Positions 1 through 7,844 of a stretch of 64,000 nt of DNA are shown piece after piece; position 1 is the stretch's first letter; each line of letters begins with the position of its first letter. Origin of the DNA: Strix aluco. Its lineage: Eukaryota > Chordata > Aves > Strigiformes > Strigidae. The stretch covers positions 14,066,365 to 14,130,364 of the forward strand of contig NC_133946.1 in the NCBI RefSeq assembly GCF_031877795.1. Reading direction: 5' to 3'. Under the pieces are notes generated by a model. It ran no database searches. It saw nothing but the letters and a program-made list of their open reading frames with translations, and had not been told where the DNA came from. The position numbers and the translations under genes were made by a program.

Positions 1-2580
1 GGTGAAAGATATGAAGAGAGTATATTTAGTTGATGATGTTCCTTCCCCAGAGCATATCAACTATACATGTCATTCCTGACATGTTAGGCTACCATGCCAT
101 AAAACCCTCCAGTGAAAGATATGCCGTAGCTGCAATGTAACCTATTCTTATATGGCATTCATCTCAATTGTAGAAAGCCCTTTCTAATGTGTGGGATCTC
201 CTCTGTTGCCTTTGAAGCCCATATATTTTTGTTTTGAATATAGTACCAGAGTGTAGATTATTACTGCTTCATGGCAAGTATTTATATTTTTGTTATCACA
301 TTTCTCCATAGTATCTCCTTCTGTTAACTGTTTCTCCAGTCTTCCGGTTTGTTCTCCTAAACCATGTTATGAGATCTCTAATAACTCTTACTGTTATGTT
401 TCTGGACTTTCTCCAACTTGCCCAAGTCTTTCTGAGGTATGGCATGCTGTCCCGAACGGAGTACACTAGCAGATCTAGATCTTATCAGCAGTAAGTGGAG
501 TGTAAGGATTACCTCTTGGGCCTTAAACGTGATACTCTTGTTAATATACAGCTTGCTTTTACAACAGCACGGTGTTGTTAACTCTGGCTTATTTTATATT
601 ATTTTCTACAGAACAGATTATAATGAAACATTAGAAAAATGCTTTTACAGGAGCACAATAGTGCTCACATTCCCCTGCATAGCCTGTAGAGTCTTCTTCG
701 GTGGCAGTGTTTTCTGGCCATTCATGGAGACACAATCCTGAATTAGACTGGGCCTCCACCAGAAACACAGATAAGTAACTCCCCAGCTTCACTTCCTGAA
801 GACCATGTGAGTTTTACAGCTGTTTTTATCATGAATTGCCCTTATCTGCAAAAAGCTTAATTAGGTGCTATGAAGAACAAGCTGAGAGCAGAGACCTCAG
901 TCATGCTCATCTCCCTCGTGAGGAACTCACCGTGTCTGTGGATTCTGGCATCACCACTGTCTACCCTTCCCTTTTTGTAGGGTCCTCTCTTGTCAGATAT
1001 GAACCATTCTTGGGAATGGAAGTTTTGTCTGTGCAGCTCACAGTCTTGTCTATCTTGCAGAATTACATTTTATTGTTGAACAAAGATCTCAACATAATAT
1101 ATAAATGTGGTATTTTTGTTTAAGAGCATGTCAGCTGGTAACATTTGAGAACCTCACTGCAGTGAGGCTTGTTGACATATGGCTTGTTGACATAATGGCA
1201 ATATTTCCAGTAGAAAAAATGGCTGCACTTTGAAATGTATTGGTTAAATAATATCAAACAGTAGAATACTGTAAGAAGTTGTATCTAGTGTAGAGAAAGA
1301 CAGTCAGTTTAAAATAGGACAGAGTTTTCTTTTTCCCTACAAATTTAAATAAATTTCTTTGAAGAGGTAATTCCTTTTACTTGGAGCTGCAGATTGCATT
1401 AGATCATCTGATTTCTTAAAAAAAAAAACAAACCCAGTCATTCTGTAGCTCTTCATTTCATCTGCTTTGAACCTATACCCATTGATTATTTTACCTAATA
1501 CATTATCATGCACTGAAAAAAGCAGAACAAGTTCCTTGGAACAGATTGTTTCAGTAAATGTCTTGCTTTCCTAGCGCAGTGCTCAGAAGTACCCCTCTGT
1601 GCTAGTTTTCCCTTGAATAATTAACCTCTAGGTTTGGATTTATCTAGCAACAAGAGATCATCATCCTGTGAAAATCCTCTATCTTTTTACAGCTTCAAAA
1701 ATAGACAAACTGGTCTTTGGAGTTCTTTGTACTGGGTAAACTGTCTTTCATCTCCATCTTACGTATAAGAGAAGAGAGGTTGGAAAAAAAGAAAAAATAT
1801 CTGGTGAGGCCAGATGACGTATAGCTGAGGGGAAAAAACAGGACAAGTGTTCCAGCTGGGAGTCCCTCCATTAGCTCTGGCAAGGAGCAGCCAAAGTGCT
1901 TGCCAACATCCAAGTACTGTGTCACCTATACGTGCACAAAAGTAGATCTATTGGCATTCGTACCTGTTACTTTAAATTTACGTTTCTTCCTGTGAAAGCT
2001 TAAAGTAGAAATGTTGGCATCTGAAATCCTGTAATCAATCACTGCATCCCACAGGCTCCAGCCCGAGGCTGAGTCGCACTGGCAAGAGAAGGACTTGAAA
2101 TGACCTGAATCAACCACAAGATGAAACTTGACTTCTTCCTCCCTATAGAACTTAAAGATGCTTTTACAACAGAGTCGTCTGGATTTTTTAAGGTTAAAAC
2201 AGGAATATTCTATGTGGACAAGGAGTAAATAAATCCCCAAAGGAAATGTGAATGGTTAACTGTTAACTTAGGAAGAGGAAAGGAACAGTGGAGATAGAGA
2301 AAGAGGGAGAGAAATGTCTGACTGGAAGCCTGGGCATTTAAGTTCCTACACTTTATTTCTGTTGGTGTAGCTGTACAGGTCGCATTAAAACAGCAAAAGT
2401 GATGCTGAGCCGTTTCTTTAGGTGCTACCTCATGTTTATACACGCAACCTCAGAAAAAACAGCTTAAAAATCAGAACAGGAGTTGTGGAAACGGAAGAGA
2501 TTTAAAATCAGATACTTAAACTCCTTCTCCCCGGGGATTCCCGTGCTGAGCAGACGTGCAATGATCTTTACAATGAAATT
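1..2580. other. AT-rich 5' flank of CALCA, no supported gene
   Basis: No open frame here exceeds about 105 codons, none resembles a protein I know, and I see no convincing exon flanked by splice sites. The base composition is AT-rich until about 2520, where it rises sharply into the CpG island. The stretch holds a palindrome plus a short tandem duplication near 1152-1194, listed separately. It is best read as intergenic flank or intron of an upstream gene; the sequence does not decide between these. Confidence 0.6.
1152..1194. repeat. 16-bp palindrome abutting a 15-bp tandem duplication
   Basis: Positions 1152-1167 form a perfect 16-bp palindrome, CCTCACTGCAGTGAGG. Overlapping its last two bases, the unit GGCTTGTTGACATAT at 1166-1180 is repeated head to tail at 1181-1194, with the second copy ending one base short. 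A duplication directly beside a palindrome is the pattern expected from replication slippage at a hairpin. No function is implied. Confidence 0.85.
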
Positions 2581-2676
2581 TTAAATTTGTGCGGAGGGGT
2601 GGGGGGAGGAAGCCTCCCGCGGAGGGGTGCCCTTAACGCGACCTGCGGGCGGGAGGGGAGCCCCGGGGCCGACGCC

Positions 2677-2699
2677 CCTTAACCCTTACCCTTACCCCT
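2677..2699. repeat. Short telomere-like CCCTTA repeat
   Basis: About three imperfect CCCTTA-type units lie at the upstream edge of the CpG island. The unit is CCCTTA, not the canonical CCCTAA, so it is only telomere-like. It is too short to act as an interstitial telomeric array. Confidence 0.6.
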
Positions 2700-4110
2700 C
2701 ACCCCCCCGCCCGGCGGCCCGGAGCTCCACGGCCGCCTCGTCCGGAGCCGCCAAACGGTTCCCGCGCCCCCCCCGCGCCGTGCGGCTCCGCCTCCGTTCC
2801 CCCCTCCCCGCGGAACGCAGGTGAGCTCGGCAGGTGGGAGCGCAGGACCTCTCCCACCCCCAGGGCTGTAACTCACGGAAAGCTACGAAGACATGTTAGC
2901 AAAACCAACCCAACCCCACTAGTTGTCATCTGGAAAAAAACCCCAACAAACTAGAAGCCACCCCCCCCCCAAAAAAAAACGCTAAACGGTTTTGCAATCG
3001 TTCTGCAAAACGGGCGCGGAGAAGTTGCGCAGCCCCCGCCGGTGCGCCGCCCCCTGGGCTGGGGGGGGGAGATCGGGTGGGTGAGGGGGTGCTGGCACCC
3101 CGAGAGGCTGGCGGCAGGGGGAGACGGGGGGACCCTCACCGGCGGACGGGCGGCGCGCCGGGGGTTTTCAGTCCGTTCGAGCGCCTTTTCAAACTTTAAA
3201 GCTAAAAAATCGCATCAACGAAGCGCCGTCGCCCCGCGGTGACAGCCGGTCCGCGCCGCCGGGGCCGTGCCGTGCCATCGCTCCTGCAAAAACAGCAACG
3301 AGGAAAGGCCGGGAGGTCCCCAGGAGAGCTCCCCCACCCGTTCTAAGTAGCGGAACGAGCGACCCGGCCGCGCTCGGCACCTGTCCCGCGGTGCGGCGCG
3401 GCCGCGCAATGTGCGCGGGGCTCCGCTTGCTGCGGTGTCACGGCCGGCGACAGCGCGGTACCGGCGTTACTCACCGCGGCCGGTACCGCAACGATGAAGG
3501 GCAGCGAGGGCAGGGGCGGGGCCGCGGGGGGCCGGGGGTCCCGAGGACGGTCAGCGCCCCCGCCCCCCCTCCGCAGTCCCTGCGCACCCCTCCGCCCAGC
3601 CCATCGCTCGGGGCAGCGCCCGGGCGTTCCCTCTGCCGCGGGGCCGCGCACCGCCGGTGCCTGCCGGTGCCATCGCCCCCCCGCAAACGCCCCGCGACCT
3701 ACGGCGGGCAGGAAAGGAAAGGCGCCCCCAGCCCCCGGCTCTCGGGGGGCGGTGGAAGGGCTTTCCAGCGCAGCCCGCCCGGTCCGCTTCTCCCCGCGCC
3801 CGCTCCAGCGGGCAGCAGTCTTCTCCCATCCCCGTGTCGTGTCGCGACTCGCCGTGGCCGCCCCCCGCAGCCCCCCCCCGGGCGGGTACTTGCTGCGTCT
3901 GGGCAAACACACCGCCCGGGCAAACATCCTGCGCGGGCAGGTGCTGCGCCGCCGCGCCGTGACAGAGGGCCCTCCGCGGGTGATGCATGGGGCGGCGGGC
4001 AGCTGCCCGGTAATCCCCGCCGGCGGGGCTCAGCCGGGGGGAGGCGACCCCCCCCTTCCCCGGTGCCTCTCCCGCGCAGGCAAAGGCGCTGCACCTGCCC
4101 CTAGAGTTGT

Positions 4111-4160
4111 GTGGTGGTGATGGTGATAGTGGTGATGGTGATGATGGTGATGGTGGTGGT
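4111..4160 (+). repeat. Interrupted GGTGAT/GGT microsatellite in the promoter
   Basis: A purine-rich run of GGT, GAT and GGTGAT units occupies 50 bp about 760 bp upstream of the predicted transcription start. It is interrupted once by ATAGT. Such arrays are length-polymorphic. Its strand-asymmetric G/T composition is unlike the balanced GC-rich DNA around it. Confidence 0.85.
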
Positions 4161-4695
4161 TTCCTCCAGGACCGCGGAGTTACGCCGCGGACCGGTCCCG
4201 GGGGAGGCGGTGCAGGCGCCCGGCGGGGGCACATCGCGGAGAGCCGCTCGCTGCCGCCGCGGGGCTGCCCGCAGGTGCCGAGGGTCCCTCTCCGGGGGAA
4301 ACGGGGGGGCCCGGGCTGCACCCTTCTGGGGGACACGGCGCCGGGGGGGCGGCGGCCGCGGGTGCTTCTGTGCGCGGAGCCCCTGCCCCGCTGCGCACCC
4401 TGCTCGGCCCTCACCCGCCCACCGCGGGACCCCCCCTCCCGCAGCTGCTGTCGGGGCGCCGGGAGGGCGACTGGGTACCACCGGGCTCCCCGCTGGAGCC
4501 GCGGCGGCGGCCGGGAGAGCGGCCCGGGGCGGGGTGGGGGGGTATCCCGGGGAGGGAGCGGCCCCGCTCTGCAATGCGGTCCCTCTGCTGCAGAGGTCGC
4601 CACGCGTGAGCGATCCCGCGGGGGAGCGGGGCCGGGCCGCGGCCGCGCGGTGTGAATGGTCCCCCCGCTCCTCCGCGGCGCCTCGTGTGTCCCGT

Positions 4696-4703
4696 CCCCG
4701 CCC
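4696..4703 (-). promoter_or_regulatory. GC box (Sp1-type)
   Basis: CCCCGCCC, the complement of the GGGGCGGG Sp1/KLF core, lies about 220 bp upstream of the predicted transcription start. GC-rich islands contain such motifs often by chance, so this one is a plausible but not strong site. Confidence 0.45.
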
Positions 4704-4768
4704 GTCCCTCCGACCCCCCCAGCCCCGCCGGAATGTTTTTGTGAATGGGACGCTCACGAAGCGGGGCA

Positions 4769-4776
4769 TGACGTCA
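4769..4776. promoter_or_regulatory. Consensus cAMP response element (CRE)
   Basis: The full palindromic CREB/ATF site TGACGTCA lies about 150 bp upstream of the predicted start site. A CRE in the proximal promoter is established as the cAMP-responsive element of mammalian CALCA. Its position between the GC box and the CCAAT boxes fits a functional promoter element here. The site is perfect in sequence; its activity is inferred. Confidence 0.85.
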
Positions 4777-4798
4777 CCGCCGAGCCGGGCTTGGGCGT

Positions 4799-4843
4799 CC
4801 AATGGCGGGCCGGGCCCCGCCGGGCGGCCGAAGCGGTGATTGG
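4799..4843. promoter_or_regulatory. Pair of CCAAT boxes in opposite orientation
   Basis: CCAAT occurs at 4799-4803 on the + strand, and its inverse ATTGG at 4839-4843, in the context GTGATTGGCTGG. The inverted copy is about 80 bp upstream of the predicted start, the normal spacing for NF-Y. Together with the CRE and TATA box they make a conventional compact promoter. Confidence 0.65.
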
Positions 4844-4889
4844 CTGGCGGCCCCGCGCGGGCGCCCACGCAGGCTGCCGCGGCGGCAGG

Positions 4890-4896
4890 TATAAAG
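4890..4896 (+). promoter_or_regulatory. TATA box of CALCA
   Basis: TATAAAG stands in otherwise very GC-rich sequence, about 30 bp before the start of the predicted non-coding exon 1. A TATA box in a CpG island gives a focused start site, expected near 4918-4924. The exact start cannot be read from sequence. Confidence 0.85.
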
Positions 4897-4919
4897 CGGC
4901 GCCGGCGGGTGGTGCGCGG

Positions 4920-4983
4920 TACCGCGGCTCGGCGGCGCCACCGGCCTCCTCCTCCGCGCAGCGCCGCGCAGCTCCGCCCGCCG
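4920..4983 (+). other. CALCA exon 1, non-coding 5'UTR
   Basis: The exon starts about 25-30 bp after the TATA box and ends at CCG/GTAAGC (donor GT at 4984-4985). It contains no ATG, in keeping with the non-coding first exon of CALCA in other vertebrates. A second identical donor lies 17 bp downstream (GT at 5001-5002), so a 17-nt longer form is equally plausible. The start position is inferred from the TATA box. Confidence 0.75.
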
Positions 4984-5007
4984 GTAAGCACCGCCCGCCG
5001 GTAAGCA
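4974..5007 (+). repeat. 17-bp perfect tandem duplication spanning the exon 1 donor
   Basis: The unit CCGCCCGCCGGTAAGCA at 4974-4990 is repeated without change at 4991-5007. Each copy contains the same CCG/GTAAGC splice donor, so exon 1 has two equivalent 5' splice sites 17 nt apart. Both lie before the start codon, so use of either changes only the 5'UTR. Perfect identity suggests a recent duplication or a polymorphic site. Confidence 0.9.
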
Positions 5008-5955
5008 CCGCGTCGGCTCCCGGGGCCGGCTCCAGCCGCGGCTCCCTGCGCGGGGCGGCCCGCGTGAGCCCCGTGTCTCTGCGCGGGGCCGTAATGCTCC
5101 GCTCACGTGGGCACACGCGTGTGCAGGGGAGCGGACGGGCGAGGCGGGGGGAGGTTGGTCCGCGGGTCTCTCTGCCTCTCCCCCGCCGAGCCCTCCCGGG
5201 GCTGGGCACGTCCCGGGACCCGCGGGGAGCGCGGCGTCCGTCGGGAGGGGCCGCGCCGAGGGTCGGGGGGAGCCACGTGAAGCTGATGTGGCTCGTTTGA
5301 GTCTGACACTGATGCTGTGAGCAGAAGGAGCAGCATCTCAAACCAGGTGTTTTCAGTTACAGCTTTTTTTTTAACAGGCTTTGCTGTTACGACTAATTTT
5401 TAACTTACCCTTTTTCTGGTTGCAGAGTAGAAATGCTCTTTGAAATGTAACTACTTAATTTTTATAGTGTAATCTGAACTGGGATATTAGTGTGCTAACT
5501 GCCAACAAGCAAACAGTTTCAGGTAAAGTGCTAACACTGGTGCTTCATTCTTAAAAATATTAACCACCTCTTTATTTTTATTCTTGTGACTGGTATCCCA
5601 TAGCTGTGCCTGTCCGTGTCAGCCACACTATGACACTGTATGCAGTAGTTAATCAGATGAACACGTTTTCCACTAGTTTAAGGGAAAGTCTGCATTAAGT
5701 TGAATGCAGATGCTGTACAGAACTGCAGTTCTGAAAGCCACGTTTTAATCCCCGGTAATAGTGCTAAGTTATCTTAAAACTCTGAGAAAACCAAAGCAGA
5801 ACAGCAATAAACAAAAGAAATAGAAAGGTAATATTGCATTAAAAAAAAGCTGTTAGCATTTGTGCTACTTGTGGCTAGGATGACCTCCTTAGTAGACCTT
5901 AGAGGATGGAGAGGGTTGGAAAGCAGCCATTGCTTGATGTGCCTCTTTGTTGTAG
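4984..5955 (+). other. CALCA intron 1, with two CACGTG E-boxes
   Basis: The intron runs from the first GTAAGC donor to the TTGTTGTAG acceptor before exon 2. Its first 300 bp belong to the CpG island and contain two perfect E-boxes, CACGTG at 5104-5109 and 5274-5279, candidate USF/MYC-family sites. The remaining 650 bp are AT-rich and show no exon. USF binding at E-boxes is established for the mammalian CALCA enhancer, but there the sites lie upstream, so function here is only inferred. Confidence 0.75.
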
Positions 5956-5965
5956 AGAGGAAATC

Positions 5966-6051
5966 ATGGTTTTGCTGAAGATTTCATCTTTCCTTGCTGT
6001 TTATGCCTTGGTTGTGTGCCAGATGGATAGCTTCCAGGCAGCCCCAGTCAG
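5966..6051 (+). CDS. CALCA: CALCA exon 2 coding part: signal peptide of preprocalcitonin and prepro-CGRP
   Basis: Exon 2 spans 5956-6051; the start codon at 5966 has a strong context (A at -3, G at +4). It encodes residues 1-28 plus two bases of codon 29. Residues 1-25 look like a signal peptide: M-V-L-L-K, then a hydrophobic core around [12 protein letters not shown], then a polar stretch ending FQA before APV. Cleavage after residue 25 matches the usual 25-residue CALCA signal peptide. The exon ends CAG/GTAAGA. It is shared by the calcitonin and CGRP mRNAs and directs both precursors into the secretory pathway. Confidence 0.96.
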
Positions 6052-6362
6052 GTAAGAAGCTGGTCCTCTTGCTGAGTGCTATATCTGAACGGTATGAAAA
6101 TACCTAATATTTTTAGAGATCTAGGAGGGAAATAGGCTACTACAGTGAATGAAAAAGCTGGCCTCTTTTTCTGCTGTTTTTGACACTGTGGCTTTTTAAT
6201 TACATATATAAAGCACCTAATGCTGTGGAGGAGGGTGGCTTCACACCAGTGAAAGACACTCTCAATGACATGCAGTAATGCACGACAAACCCCTCGCTCC
6301 TGTGCATGGCTCTCTGCAGTAGTCCGGGTTTTATTCATCCTGTTTTGCTTACCTCTGCTTAG

Positions 6363-6494
6363 ACCTGGCTTGGAGTCTATAACGGATCGAGTGATGCTCA
6401 GTGACTACGAAGCTCGGAGGTTATTAAATGCGCTGGTGAAAGAGTTCATACAGATGACAGCAGAAGAGCTGGAGCAAGCCTCTGAGGGGAACAG
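6363..6494 (+). CDS. CALCA: CALCA exon 3: common N-terminal pro-region
   Basis: The acceptor is a pyrimidine-rich stretch ending CTGCTTAG, and the donor is AACAG/GTAAGG. The 132-nt exon completes Arg29 and encodes residues 30-72 plus two bases of codon 73. Recognisable CALC-family pro-region motifs are [17 protein letters not shown] and [10 protein letters not shown]. The segment is amphipathic and acidic at its end, and is discarded after prohormone-convertase cleavage. Codon 73 is serine by either splice: AG+C into exon 4 or AG+T into exon 5. A UGCAUG hexamer lies 55-60 nt upstream (6303-6308). Confidence 0.97.
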
Positions 6495-7295
6495 GTAAGG
6501 GCTGCAGTCCTGGGGCAGGAGAAGAGAAAGGGGGGAATGTTTTGTGTTCGCCATTTAGCAAAAGCCATCTGAGCAGACCCTTTGCAGGTCAATCTTTTTT
6601 TTTTTATTTTCTTGGGATTATGGCTAACTGTGGTCACCTAACTGGTAAAGGATGATACTGCAGAGATGTCCTAATGTTGGTATTGGCAGAATGGCTTCCA
6701 CCTAGTTAACCTGCTTCTATCTCTCTTTTACAACTGAGAGTGGAGGGCGATTTGAGCTTGAGTGAGGGGGTTATGTTAAAAATATGGCAGCAAAAGGTAT
6801 GTCTTCCTAGTGGGAGCGTTAGGGGCCATTCAGTCACTCTTGGATTCTCTGTCGTGAAAGTGCATGCTGTTGTAAGGCATGGGAAGTCCCTGGCAGAGGG
6901 GACGTGTTCCTCCTAATGCACGCAGCGCTGCCCTCCCCTGTAGACCAAAGGCATGCAAGAGCATTTGCATTACCCTAACAGGATCTGTATTGTGAAGCAT
7001 GGTGGTGATGTATGAGAGACTGAACAGCATGCTGAATACATGGGAAGTAAAACTTCCTGACCCTTGACTCTGAGCATCCAAAAGGCTAATGAACTTGCTT
7101 TTTGACTAAGTTGAATTCATTGAAAAATGTTTTCCTTCTGACTGCATTTGTATGAACTTTCCTTGCATGAAATTATTATTATTATTTTTTTAAGTTTCCT
7201 AACTGTTGATATTTATCTAGGGAAGAAATGCATGAACATGCATGTTTGAGATTACTCTTCCTTTGGGCATGTTTTTTTTTTTTTCCCCCCTGCAG
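6495..7295 (+). other. CALCA intron 3, upstream of the alternative exon
   Basis: This 801-bp intron precedes the regulated exon 4. It ends with an unusually strong tract of 13 T (7272-7284) and 6 C (7285-7290) before TGCAG. It contains four UGCAUG hexamers: 6861-6866, 7164-7169, 7229-7234 and 7239-7244. No additional exon is seen; an open frame beginning at 7228 merely runs from intron into exon 4. Confidence 0.85.
7229..7244 (+). promoter_or_regulatory. Paired UGCAUG elements upstream of exon 4 (RBFOX-type)
   Basis: Two exact TGCATG hexamers at 7229-7234 and 7239-7244, 10 nt apart start to start, lie 52-67 nt upstream of the calcitonin exon. UGCAUG is the binding site of RBFOX proteins. These are known to repress calcitonin exon 4 in human CALCA through sites near and within the exon, favouring CGRP in neurons. 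The hexamers are seen; the function in this bird is inferred from that. Confidence 0.75.
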
Positions 7296-7494
7296 CCTGG
7301 ATAGACCCATTTCCAAACGCTGTGCCAGTCTGAGTACTTGTGTGCTGGGCAAACTGTCTCAAGAATTGCACAAATTGCAAACTTACCCTCGTACTGACGT
7401 CGGGGCCGGAACTCCTGGCAAGAAACGAAATGTGCTGAGTGACCTGGAACATGAACGCTATGCAAACTATGGGGAACCCCTAGGAAACAACTAG
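7296..7494 (+). CDS. CALCA: CALCA exon 4 coding part: calcitonin and C-terminal flanking peptide
   Basis: The frame joins exon 3 at Ser73 and runs LDRPISKR, then mature calcitonin (codons 7321-7416, residues 82-113), then GKKR, then a 21-residue C-terminal peptide ending EPLGNN and the TAG at 7492-7494. Calcitonin begins [11 protein letters not shown], with the Cys1-Cys7 disulfide ring, and ends GAGTP followed by Gly114. That glycine donates the C-terminal amide after cleavage at KKR. The preceding Lys-Arg (80-81) is the N-terminal convertase site. As I recall it, the mature peptide equals the chicken/salmon-like potent form. Exon inclusion with its own poly(A) site makes the C-cell mRNA. The precursor is 138 residues. 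Confidence 0.98.
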
Positions 7495-7668
7495 ACATGC
7501 TTATTTCTCCCCTTCTCCCTTTTTTTAACCTGATGCATGTGGATCTAACTTTGATTGCTAACTTTGCTATGTACTTTTGATTCTGTTTTCGACAGAGAAT
7601 GTTTGAGATGGACCTAGTGTTAGGAAGACAGAGAACATAACATGCATATCAAGCTAGGGGAAAAAAAA

Positions 7669-7678
7669 AATAAATAAA
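7669..7678 (+). terminator. Proximal poly(A) signals of exon 4 (overlapping AATAAA)
   Basis: Two overlapping AATAAA hexamers (7669-7674 and 7673-7678) sit in an A-rich tract. Because the tract is nearly pure A/T the match may be partly compositional, and the more isolated signal at 7817 is at least as likely to be used. Confidence 0.55.
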
Positions 7679-7816
7679 AATGAACAGCATTGCCTTGACA
7701 TTTCAGATGATTTTCTTAGACCCTGATTAAAAAAAAAATTCTCAACAAGGCTCTTCATTTCTGGCTGCTAAATGTACAAGTAGGCTCTTCTTTTGTGTTT
7801 GCCCATGCACTTATTC

Positions 7817-7822
7817 AATAAA
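7817..7822 (+). terminator. Distal poly(A) signal of exon 4
   Basis: AATAAA is followed within about 40 nt by a T/GT-rich segment (TGCTTGGTCTAATAACTTG), the usual downstream element. This is the better candidate for the 3' end of the calcitonin mRNA. Competition between this site and splicing to exon 5 determines which hormone is made. Confidence 0.75.
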
Positions 7823-7844
7823 CCTATTTTTCTATAAGGATTAG

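Larger units (their letters stand above)
2590..5290. promoter_or_regulatory. CpG island over the CALCA promoter, exon 1 and 5' intron 1
   Basis: The sequence is very G+C and CpG rich from about 2590 to 5290, with a short AT-richer gap around 2880-2990, and contrasts sharply with AT-rich DNA on both sides. It contains the CALCA core promoter near its 3' edge (TATA at 4890, CRE at 4769), exon 1 and the first 300 bp of intron 1. A CpG island at the CALCA 5' end is known in mammals, where its methylation is associated with expression state. Many long overlapping open frames in this block are by-products of low stop-codon frequency in GC-rich DNA and are not annotated as genes. About 2.2 kb of the island lies upstream of the TATA box, so an additional or divergent transcript start cannot be excluded. 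Confidence 0.9.
7495..7840 (+). other. 3'UTR of the calcitonin mRNA
   Basis: The untranslated part of exon 4 runs from the TAG to a cleavage site that should lie 10-30 nt after one of the poly(A) signals (7669-7678 or 7817-7822). It holds one UGCAUG at 7534-7539 and a long A-rich tract at 7661-7681. The two signal clusters imply a short form (about 200 nt of UTR) and a longer form (about 345 nt). Confidence 0.8.

Noticed and set aside
2677-2699. Interstitial telomere repeat
   Set aside because: Only about three imperfect CCCTTA units, not CCCTAA; too short and of the wrong unit.
3343-5341. Many long open frames on both strands (up to 350 codons at 3551-4603 minus)
   Set aside because: They overlap in almost every frame, are Gly/Pro/Arg/Ala-rich and lie in the CpG island, where stop codons are rare by composition.
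6265-6498. 77-codon open frame over exon 3
   Set aside because: It begins in intron 2 and runs past the exon 3 donor; only 6363-6494 is exon.
7228-7494. 88-codon open frame with its own ATG ending in the calcitonin coding region
   Set aside because: Its first 22 codons are intron 3 and the poly-T acceptor tract; the real frame enters by splicing at 7296.
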